Origin: Hypoxylon rubiginosum
Taxonomy: Eukaryota > Ascomycota > Sordariomycetes > Xylariales > Hypoxylaceae
NCBI GenBank assembly: GCA_902806565.1
Contig: CADCXA010000058.1
Coordinates: 310,001 to 374,000 of the forward strand
Reading direction: 5' to 3'
DNA: 64,000 nt
The notes under the pieces are model-generated. The model worked only from the letters and a program-made list of their open reading frames with translations, did not search any database and was not told where the DNA came from. The position numbers and the translations under genes were made by a program. Below, piece by piece: positions 1 through 9,900 of this stretch. The first letter of the stretch is position 1. Each line of letters opens with the position of its first letter.

Positions 1-713
1 AATCACTAGGTATTTATTATTAAACTCATCTTGTCTTCAGACCAACAGTATTCAAAGCGTAGGGTGTCTGGAAGAGACTTGTTATAGGCACTCTTTTTGC
101 TCTTAGCCAAAGCCGACAACCGCAAGGGATACGATACCGAACCAAATCCAGACAGTGTTTGAATTCTAGAGCTGTGAATGGCCAGGTTTTGTATGAGGTC
201 TTTAGGTACCGAATATACCATTCCGATCCAACTACTACCTTACGTACATATAATACCTGGTAAGCGCGTCAATGGGTAAAAAGGAACGTCAAGTATAAAA
301 AGATAAAATTCTGTTTCTAACTCAATCTTTTAGAGGTTCGGTTTGATCATTCTACTACACGCTCATATGCTGTAATAATTATCGAGTAACAAGGTAGAGC
401 AATAGCCATGTCACGTGATTACGAGGTTATTTTTGTTCTGTCAGACTCCGGGCAGTCGCGTTCGGGAGGCAGCGTCGTCAAAGCAAACGCGTCAGAATAC
501 CTTCCACCAAACGAAACTCTCGCACCATTTTTTTTTCGGAGTAGGAAAGAAAAAAAACTAGAGAACAAACAACCTCTAGGTATTCTAATCTAGTGCTAAG
601 AAAATTTGACATTTTCTAAGTGCATAACTCTGCTTTTCCTTGTGATTAATTCCTTTCGAATTTATCCAAGCTAAATCGATCCCAAAACACTCGATCCACA
701 AACTTCAATCGCG
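1..713. other. Upstream non-coding region
   Basis: No coding region is supported here. The short open frames on both strands (for example 6-221 minus and 408-593 plus) have no recognisable domain and lie in AT-rich DNA. The last 100 or so bases before the helicase start are A/C/T-rich with few G residues, as in a fungal 5' leader. The segment may contain the helicase promoter; no clear TATA box is seen. Confidence 0.6.
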
Positions 714-3700
714 ATGGCGCCGGCCAAACGTCGCGCTGTTATAGACTTGACAGGCGAATCTGAGTCGAAGGTTCCACGCCGTCATGACAGATCTTTTGCA
801 CGCTCTTTGAGCCAGACATCAGCATCTCGCGGTTCTCAGTCTTCTCATACCTATCAGCCAACACCACCCCCGTCTTCTCTCGGCCACTCTCTCCAACAAC
901 CCCCAAGGACCTCATGGATCGATGATGATGACGAAAATCCGGAACCGAGTCAGAATCAAGATGACCCCACGTCTTCCTACGAGCTTTACGGGACTATGGA
1001 TATCAAAATAGTTGGCGTTAGGTACTATAATGGAGTTGTGAACCCCGGCGAGAAGGTTCTTCTACGCCGTGAACCTAGCAACCAGTACGACCGCAATGCC
1101 ATTCGCGTTGATAATGTCATGCGAAATCAGATCGGACATGTTCCTAGAAATCTTGCTTCGAAGCTCGCGCCGTACATGGACGTTAACGATATCGTTCTAG
1201 ACGGCGTCCTTACCGGACACAAAACTGCCTTTGATTGTCCTGTTCGTTTGTACTACTATGGCCCTAGCGATACTTCTACCCGCCTCGAGCTGGAGGCAAG
1301 GTTGAAAGACGACAGGCTTTTGAAGGCTACACAGCTCAAGGCTACCAGGCAGGAGGCGGAAGCTCAGAGAAGTGCCGCCAAGCATCTTGACAATGGAGTA
1401 CCATCCATTGGGCTGGCAAGCGTCCAGCAAGACCACACCCAGGGAGTGCAGCAAGAATCTTTACTTCAAGAACTGATGGCAGACAGTGAGGCCATCCAAT
1501 TTAGAGGCGATCTCAGCTCTGTCGACGCTTTCGCCATGGACGAAGACACTTTGTCTAAGCTGCCTAGCGCGCACCAACCTGAAGGCATCCAGTCAACACT
1601 GTTACCATATCAGCTCCAGGTGCGATGCTCACAGTTTTGTATTCGTTACTATCTACTAACGGCCCATTACAGGGACTCGCCTGGATGATTTCCAAAGAGA
1701 GCCCGCAGCTCCCTGCTCCTGGATCGAACGAGATTGTGCAGTTGTGGAAGCGTACTACCAATGACAATTTCACCAATATTGTCTCCAACCATATCACGAA
1801 AACGCCGCCGAAACTGGTTTCAGGCGGCGTGCTTGCTGACGATATGGGTCTAGGCAAGACCCTTCAGGTCATTAGTCTCATCTTGACGAGCGGCTTTAAG
1901 GAGGGCCCGACCCTGATTGTTTCACCTGTAGGCGTCATGAGCAATTGGGAGCAGCAGATCAAGCGGCACGTAAAGGAGGACCAGCTTCCCCGCGTCTTTA
2001 GGTACCATGGAACTGGCACATATTCGAAGGCTAATTTGCTAGAAAACGACATCGTTATCACCACCTATGACAAGCTGCGCGTCGACCATAGCAAGAAGGG
2101 ACCGCTCCTTGCTATACAATGGCGCCGAGTAGTCTTGGATGAGGCTCATGCGATTAGGAACTTCTCAACCAGTAGGGCCAAAGCTGCATTCCAAGTGCAG
2201 GCGAAATCTCGCTGGATGCTGACGGGTACCCCCATGTAAGTCTCTTCGTAGTTGCAAGCATCCCTTCTTAGTTGAGTTTACTCTTGATTTTCTATAACCA
2301 CACTAACTCGCTGCTTCTTAGTATCAACTCACCTAAGGACTTCCTATCGGCGTTGATGTTTCTCCGAATGACAGGAGGCATTGAGGAGCCTAGAATTTTC
2401 TTGCGTATCGTTGACAGGCCCCTCTCAAACTGCAAGGTAGTTGATGAGGGCACCGAATACAAGCTTGCCAAGCAATTGTTCCAATCCTTGACAAAAGATC
2501 TTTGCCTTCGTCGAAGAAAAGATATGAAGTTCATCGACTTAAAGCTGCCCGCCAAGACCGAATACATCCATCGCGTCAAGTTTACGGATGATGAGAAACG
2601 CAGATACGATGCTTTATTGTATGTATCATAGTCTCCTCTACTCTATTTGACGATTATTGACGATTTTATCAGGTCGGACACTACGGAGATGTTGGAAGCG
2701 TATCGGCGCAGAAAGCAGAATGGGGGATCTGAGATACGGTTCACAAGTGTCCTGGAGAAACTTCTTCGCCTGAGGCAGCTGTAAGTACCGGATTATATCC
2801 CCTTTGATGCGTCATCATCGCGCGCGATTGTCGATTGAATGCTGACTATGGCGTCTTAGTTGCTGCCATTGGTCCTTAGTTGGGGACCGGGTGAAGGATA
2901 TTCTAAAACCTCTCGACGGAGAGAAACTCGTCAATTTTACTCCAGAAAACTTGAAGATTCTACAGCAGGCCCTCTTGACTGCTACCAACGAAGGAGAGGA
3001 GTGCCCGATCTGTATTGAGGCAATCAGTCAGCACACACCCGTCATCACGGCATGCAAACATCGTTTCGGAAAGCCATGCATCACAAGATCTCTGGAAATC
3101 AAGGACACATGCCCTATGTGTCGCCAAAAGCTGACATTAGACTCCCTCGTTGGGCTTGAACCCGTTGACGACGATGAAGAATTCGATGGGGACACACGGA
3201 GCTCCAAGACGCAAGCTTTGGAGAAGATCCTGAAGGCAAAGCTGAAAGACCCCAAGTCCAAGGTTGTCATCTTTTCTCAGTGGACCTCGTTCCTTCACGT
3301 CATTGCGAAGTTGCTCGACGAGGCAGGAATCAAATACTGCAGTATTGAAGGTTGGATGAGGATCGCTAAGCGTGACGAATCGATAGAAGCCTTGAATAAC
3401 GATCCGGACACGCGCATCATGCTTGCCAGTCTGGCGGCAAGTGGAGTGGGACTCAATTTAGTCGCTGCTGACACTGTGATCCTCATGGATTCCTGTAAGT
3501 CTAGGTCTACTTATCGTCTATCCGGAGCTGCTGTGTTAACTGAAAGTAGGGTGGGCCCCGGCCATCGAAGACCAGGCCATCGACCGCGTGCACCGCCTCG
3601 GCCAAACGCGCGAGACGACGGTCTGGAAGCTGGTTATGGATGACAGTGTCGAGGAACGCGTTCTCGACGTCCAGGCTAAGAAACGTAAGCTAGTCGACCT

Positions 3701-3773
3701 AGCCTTTAGTGACAAGGTCAGAGAACAGAAGGAAGCTAGTCGTCTAGACGACGTCTTACAGTTGCTTTCATAA
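714..3773 (+). CDS. HIRAN-SNF2-RING helicase, Rad5/HLTF (SMARCA3)-like
   Basis: Six exons fit splice signals and frame: 714-1619, 1673-2235, 2322-2618, 2673-2780, 2860-3494 and 3550-3773, giving 910 aa. Order of domains: a Ser/Pro-rich N-terminus, a HIRAN domain (about residues 88-190, which in HLTF binds 3' DNA ends), a SNF2 ATPase with Walker A DMGLGKT near residue 356 and DEAH near 457, an inserted RING finger near 672-713, and a helicase C-terminal domain with QAIDRVHRLGQT. In the family (yeast Rad5, human HLTF) the protein remodels stalled forks and polyubiquitinates PCNA in post-replication repair in the nucleus. At 910 aa it is nearer HLTF/SMARCA3-like proteins than the longer yeast Rad5, so I give no symbol. 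Oddity: in the RING segment ACKHRFGKPCI a glycine stands where the fifth zinc ligand (Cys) is expected. The first intron splits the motif that reads LPYQLQ-GLAWM after splicing, which confirms that join. Confidence 0.93.
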
Positions 3774-5680
3774 AGCTTCTATTTTGCTCTTATTGGGGTG
3801 ATGCCCTATAATGATTTGCCAGTGCGTTCAGGTCCGTCGGCGTCGGCGGAAAATGGGAAATGGGAAATGTACGGGATGGATGGATGGATGGATGGATGGA
3901 TGACGGACCTAGAGAGTGTGTATTGCTGTAAAAAAGGCTTCCAACCTGGCTGTAGAACTGTTGCTTCTGGCTGGACTGTACATGACAGATCCCGAATTGC
4001 CCTCCTAGCAAGTCTATAACTTGAGATTAACTATTAGAGGCATCACTTTGCGGTCTGCAACGGGCGGGATAGAAGATGCTAATGATACGTGACATGTACT
4101 ATAGCGAGTGACTGCATACATGCCTCCTTAAGGTAGGAATGTAAATACGAGGTCGCTCGCATATGATGTTTCTATCTCTAGGTAGCTACCTGTGTCACTC
4201 CATGAACTGCAGACGCCGCCCGAGTCTCACGGCCCAACTATGCAACATAGCTAGGTCAGACGGCGAACCTGTGGCTATTTTTCCATATATCTTCTGCACG
4301 TGCTCAATAGGGAACGGATCACGGACCTCGTAAGGATGCAGGAGACATGTACAGGGCTGGAGCGGGGCCAAGAGCGACGGTTCGTTCGTTCGTACAGCTG
4401 ACTCACGCGCCGCGATGGTATTGGTCGTTCCGGATTTGAAGGGTAGAGAGTAGGGTGGCGAAGCATACCTACTATGTAAAAAGCTGGGGTTTTATCATGA
4501 GGTAGGTAACAATTTTGAAGGCAGCGAAGCGGCGCATTTCTGTAGCACTCGCTCTCTGCTCACAGGTCTTCTTCGAAAGTGGATGTTTTTTTTTTATAAA
4601 ACCACCTTGTCATAGGTTGATTGAACCCCGTACGAGATGACTCTACCGGAACGAGCCGGAGAACCAGGGGTTGAGGTTACACTGAGCCGGAGTCCGGGGT
4701 CGAGATGGCCGCTTCGAGAAGTTTTTTTTTTTTTTGCCCAGGTGCTCATGCATGTTTCTTCATTCTACTCCGTTCATGCATGATGTCGCCTAGACCTCGT
4801 GGGGTTCTCCTGGCTGCAGGTTTTGTTTACATGAGTAATAAACATAATATAAGGCTGAGACAGTCGCTTAGGCATGAATTTATTACCTGCCTACCTATGT
4901 TACGGCACATATATACCAACGCTCGGAGATTGCGACGTTGGCTTGTCGGCGTTCCAGCACCCCCTTTTTCAGCCCTAGAGCTAGCTAGCTAGCTAGATAC
5001 CTAGGAATATACGATTATATAGTAGGCATGTATGCTAAGGTAGGGCAAAGACATGTTATATTATTGCTCCGCGGCGTTTCTGCAGACCCGTCGTGGTTCG
5101 GTCGGCGAGACGAACAGATTATAATGGCTGCGCCGCACAGATGGGGTGAAAATAAGATGACTTTGCCTGGGCGTAATATGTATGTGTGCTCAAAAGTACC
5201 TCCTGCTTGCCTAACCGTAGTCTTTTTTTTTCTTCTTCGCTACCACTACCGCTTAGACATTGAGTCAACGGGAATAGCGGCATCCCGTAGCCGTGTTGCA
5301 GTGTTGTTGGTTGTTGGTTACCGTGTTGTGACAAGTGACAGGTAATCTCGTGACAATGTCTCGTCGAGGTGACAGAAAGCAGCCTAACAGACCAGACAGA
5401 TAGACAGACAGGTGCTGCCTGTGCCTATGCCCGCGATGCAATAAAGTGGACTTTTTTCACGATGTAGCATTGAGAATTCCCCATTGGGATAGCTACCCAA
5501 GCTACCCTAATAAGACCAAAAAAAAAACCATGGAGATGACCTCGAAAGTCCTAGATCTAGATTAGCTAGATCCGCTTTGGATGCCTAGGTATGGGGACCG
5601 CTCTGAACTCATTCATCCATCATCATCTCATCTCATGAGATTCATCCACTTCTCTGCCTAGGTAGGTACTAGATCGCCGT
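3774..5680. other. Intergenic region with simple repeats
   Basis: About 1.9 kb between the helicase and the LysM gene. I see no coding exon. It holds a GGAT tetranucleotide run at 3874-3902, several poly-T runs (about 4585, 4725, 5222), an AGCT run at 4979-4996 and copies of the CCTAGGTA motif near 5584 and 5657. The open frames here have no recognisable protein character. Confidence 0.6.
3874..3902. repeat. GGAT tetranucleotide microsatellite
   Basis: About seven perfect tandem copies of GGAT, 100 bp after the helicase stop codon and probably within or just beyond its 3' UTR. Confidence 0.9.
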
Positions 5681-5681
5681 G

Positions 5682-5690
5682 TATAAAAAG
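5682..5690 (+). promoter_or_regulatory. TATA box of the LysM gene
   Basis: TATAAAAAG lies 178 nt before the LysM start codon. It is followed by a C/T/A-rich stretch typical of a fungal leader, with an upstream reading frame at 5721-5837. Position and match are good; transcription start was not determined. Confidence 0.55.
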
Positions 5691-5720
5691 CTTAGTTATA
5701 CCCGTCACCTCATCGACAAC

Positions 5721-5837
5721 ATGAAAGGCAACATCATCCTCACCAGCACTCACTCGCTCTATATCCATCATACTACTCACTCTACTCTCGCTTCAAAAGG
5801 AGTAATAGCCTTATTATATATACCACTTAATCTATAA
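5721..5837 (+). promoter_or_regulatory. Possible upstream ORF in the LysM leader
   Basis: An ATG at 5721 opens a 38-codon frame ending in TAA at 5835-5837, 30 nt before the LysM ATG. It begins only 30-40 nt after the TATA box, so it acts as a uORF only if transcription starts upstream of it. The peptide has no recognisable feature. Confidence 0.3.
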
Positions 5838-5867
5838 TCACCAAAAAAACCAACCCATTAATCGAAG

Positions 5868-6545
5868 ATGCTCGTCATAACCGCCATCACCTCCGCCCTG
5901 GCTCTCGCCGCCAACAGCGTCTTCGCGGCGCCGACTGGCGAAGCTGTTCTCGTCCCCCGTCAGGGTTATACCTCGGACTGTACGTAATACATCGCTCACT
6001 CTCTCGTATGCCGTACTAACATATGTCGTCAAAGGCTACCGGACGTACTCGGTCGAGTCGGGTGACACCTGCAACGTCATCATCAACAAGTTCAACGCGA
6101 CATTCACTCTCCAAGAGTTGTAAGTAACTACTATCACATGCCCTCACTCATACTCTCCAATTACCTAGAAGTAGAAGAACCCACACAAAAAGGGGGAGAG
6201 AGAGAGAAAGCAGGAAAAAAACCAGACAAGACAGAACTAACCTTCCCGCCTAGCTACGCGTGGAACCCCCAAGTCGCCGACGGGTGCTACAACCTGTACC
6301 CGAACGAGGTAGTCTGCGTAGGCCTCAACAGCACGAGCACGACGCCCCCCGCGTGCCCGGTCCCCGTGCAGCCGGGCCTCGTCAGCAACTGCGCCGACTG
6401 CTACGCCGTCGAGGAGGGCGACAACTGCTACGGCGTCAGCCAGGAGTACGGCATCCCCATCAGCGACTTCCTCAACTGGAACCCGAGCCTGTACAGCAAC
6501 TGCACCAACCTGGAGATCGGGTATAACTACTGCGTCGGCGTATAG
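5868..6545 (+). CDS. Secreted two-LysM-domain protein (LysM effector type)
   Basis: Three exons: 5868-5979, 6035-6119 and 6254-6545, giving 162 aa. Residues 1 to about 20 form a signal peptide (hydrophobic core ALALAANSVFA). VPRQ near residue 30 could be a Kex2-like processing site. Two LysM domains follow: one starting YSVESGDTC and reaching EVVCVGL, and a second starting YAVEEGDNC and ending YNYCVGV at the very C-terminus. There are ten cysteines, and three N-glycosylation sequons (NAT, NST, NCT). LysM binds chitin or other N-acetylglucosamine polymers. Small secreted proteins of this build in plant- and insect-associated fungi shield hyphae or sequester chitin fragments from host receptors. 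The role here is inferred from the family. Both intron joins lie in or next to the first LysM and restore it exactly. The third exon is almost saturated with G/C at third codon positions, unlike the first. It is convergent with the copper ATPase, 449 bp away. Confidence 0.9.
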
Positions 6546-6994
6546 AGGCCCCTTTTAATTTAATGAAAGGCTACGGGGGTAGTTGGTTGGTTGGTTAGCA
6601 GACAGGAGAGATGCTGCTCAGGCTGGGGGATAGTAGGAATCTCCGGAACTGATTTCTTCCCCTACAACTTTATTTTCATCATGATATCACATTGCCATGT
6701 ATAATGTCTCATTTGTCAGATCACGATATATTTATTTCATCAGCTAGAAACGAACATGGTCTCTATGCTCTCTCTCTCGTCGACCTGAATATACTTAGCA
6801 ACGGTAGTGACTGTTTATTTTAAAGGCTTCGGTCCAATAAATAAAGGGAACGTTTCCCATATCTGAATGAAATAGAACTTATCAATCTTCGCTTACGCCA
6901 CGGTAAGAACTGACCAAATAAGGGGGCGTCTCGGGTCCAAAAGAACAAACGACTAGGCAAGCGTCTTGCCAATTCCGATCAGCACCGCCCCTTT
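6546..6994. other. Convergent intergenic spacer
   Basis: The 449 bp between two convergent stop codons must hold both 3' UTRs. A minus-strand AATAAA lies at about 6813-6818, roughly 180 nt after the ATPase stop, and AATAAATAAA occurs on the plus strand at about 6836. A GGTT tetranucleotide run (about 6582-6596) follows the LysM stop. Confidence 0.6.
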
Positions 6995-9900
6995 TCAAAT
7001 CTTAGCCCAGCGCAGACTAACAGCGACCACGACGACCGGCAGCACGCTGACCAGCTCGCCCAGCCCGGCAAACTCGGGCGGGATGCGCGCGTCGTTGCCG
7101 GCGGACACGAACGCGCCGGCGGCGAGCAGCACCGCGAACAGGTTGTACACGGCGCTCCAGCCGAAGTTGAAGGCGACGCGGCGCACGGCGGCGCGCGACA
7201 CGTCCATCATAGCCAGCAAGCCGGCGAGCGAGGGGCGCATGAGCACGACATCAGCCGCCGACTGCGCCACGTCCGTGCCCGAGTTGACGTGCACGCCGAT
7301 CGTGGCCTGGGCCAGCGCTACGGCGTCGTTGGTCCCGTCGCCCACGAACACGATGACGGGAGGTTGCTGCTTCTTGCCGTCTGCTACCGTCTGGCTCCCG
7401 AGGAGTTCTTGGATGTAGGCTCGCTTGTCGGCCGGCGAGCAGCGAGATCTGGCGCTCTCCTGCGGGATTCCCACGGCAGAGGCAACGGCGCGGACGGCGC
7501 CGTCGTCGTCGCCGCTCAGCATCGACACGGCGATGTTTCGCTTCTGGAGCTCGGCGACGGTCGACGCCGCGTCCGCTCGGACGGTGTCGGCCAGGCCGTA
7601 GACGGCTTGCAGTTCCGGTCCGACGGTGACGCAGAAGGCGGTGTAGCCTTGGGAGAGCACGGCTCGCACGCGAGGATTGGACGCGACGCCGAGCCAGCGA
7701 GAATTCCCGGCCTGGATAAGGAGCCCATCTGCGTATCCTTGGACGCCTTTGCCCGGTAGCGACTTGACCTCGTCAACTTTGACGGCATGGGTACCCTTAT
7801 CTTTCAGATGAGCTGTGACGGCCAACGAGACTGGGTGGTTGACATCGGTCAATAGACTCAAGATTCTTGGAGTAATGACCTCCTTGTTTTCCAATGGGTA
7901 CTCTTCCGTCGTAACAGAAAGTTTGCCTTCTGTAAGTGTGCCTGTCTTGTCAAACACCACATGCGATGTCTTGTGAGCCACTTCCACAGCTTCGCTTGCC
8001 TTGAAGATCAAGCCCTTCTCTGCCGCAACACCACAGGCAATCACGATAACCATAGGAACGGCTAAGCCAATAGCACACGGGCACGAGACGATGAGAACCG
8101 TTATGCCGTATGTTATTGCTTGTGTTACAGCTTCGCTCCCTGATTTCCCCTGGACACGAATTCCCACAGCAATCCAGATAATGAAGACTGCTATGGTCAA
8201 TGAGATAACAACCGGGACAAAATAGGATGCGACACGGTCGGCCAGGTCTTGGATCTTGGGTTTTGAAAGTTTGGCATCGTCGACCATTCCTGCAATGATG
8301 CTGATTGTGTTCTCCCCCGGTAGCTTTGTGAGGCGTGCCGTAACAGTTCCAGAACCATTGAGAGACCCTGCGATGATAATGGAGCCCGGTTGCTTCTCGA
8401 CGGGGCGTGATTCGCCCGTCAGCATCGATTCATCCACTTCCGTTGTACCGGAGAGGACCATACCGTCCGTAGGGGCCTGGGTGTGAGGAACGACCTTGAA
8501 GACATCGCCATGCTGAAGCAGTCTGGCATCTATCTCGACCTCGGTACCATCAGGAGAGATGATAATCGCTGTGGGGGCCTGCAGGGCTCGGATAGAGATG
8601 GATTCTACAGCCTTCTGGCGAGCAAGGGCGCTAATCCATCGCCCAACCATGATAAGGGTGACCAACAAGGTACTCGTTTCAAAGAAATCGCCTGTGGAGA
8701 GGGGTTGACCGCTGGCTAGATAGCCGAACGAGACAACAGAAAAGATGTACGCCGCAGTAGTACTCAGAACGATCAGCAGATCCATTTCAACGACCCTAGA
8801 AAATATCAGACTCTTCAAGGCCTTCGGATAGAACGGGCCCGCAATGAAGACCTGAACAATAGTCGCCAGGGCCAGAGACACGCTACCATATGTGACTGCA
8901 TGCTCTTCCAACGGAGCCCAAGCCAAGACCAACACGGGTACTGTTAAAAGTGCCGAAGCCAATGTCATCCAGCCCATATGCCGAACATGCTTACTTCCGG
9001 CAGCGAGTGACGGATCGGCCTGCGGAGGAGCTAGGATTAGAGGGGCCTGGAAGCCTTTATTAATAAGGTCGCGGGCTCCAATGATATCTGGCTCGAAAGT
9101 TATCCGAACTGTTTGGTCGTCGATCAGGTCTGCGTTTTCTACCCCTAGGGGCATTGGCTGCTTGATGAACTGTTTGGCCCCTTCGGCGGGAATGACTTCG
9201 ATCGTCGAACCGTGGGTTGCAATCCTGTCGCACTTGAACTCGGTTGTCCTCTCAATGTGCTTCACAATGTCCTCTGGCGTAGCTGAACTGAGGTCCAGTT
9301 GGAATTCCACCCTACCCATAACAAGACTTGTCTTGAGATTCTTCACCGCGTTGACTTTGCTCAACGTTTGCTGGAGTTTGGTCTCGCAGCCGGTACACGT
9401 CATCCCAGAGATGCCGAGCACGACACGCTCGGAGCCGGACAAGCCTTTCTCAAGGTTGGTGATCTCAATATCGTTACTTCCATCCTTCTCTATTACATGC
9501 TCAATTACCATGCCCTTGTCCTGCTTACAGCAACCTTTCTTCGGGCCACCACTATCAGAACAGCAACTGTCGGCTTCTTTAGCAGGTGTAATGCTGGGTT
9601 TCTTTTTGGCTTCACCGCAGCAGCCCTTGTTACAAGATTTGCCGCGCCGAGAAGCGGAATCTGAGGTCTTGCGCGCTGGAGATGTCGAGCAACAATTTTC
9701 CGTCACCTTGGACTTGTTGCATGTCGTGATAGGCTTCTCTCGAGACCTCGAGCGGAGGCTCTTCTTGGGACCGCGCTTCCTTTCGACAGAAGAAATCTCG
9801 GAAGATGCGCAACATGACTCTTGGCCCAATGCGATCAGTGCCCTGCACAGACACCCCAAGGCCGCGAGTCTAGTTTCGTATCTTTCGCGAATGGTTTTCT

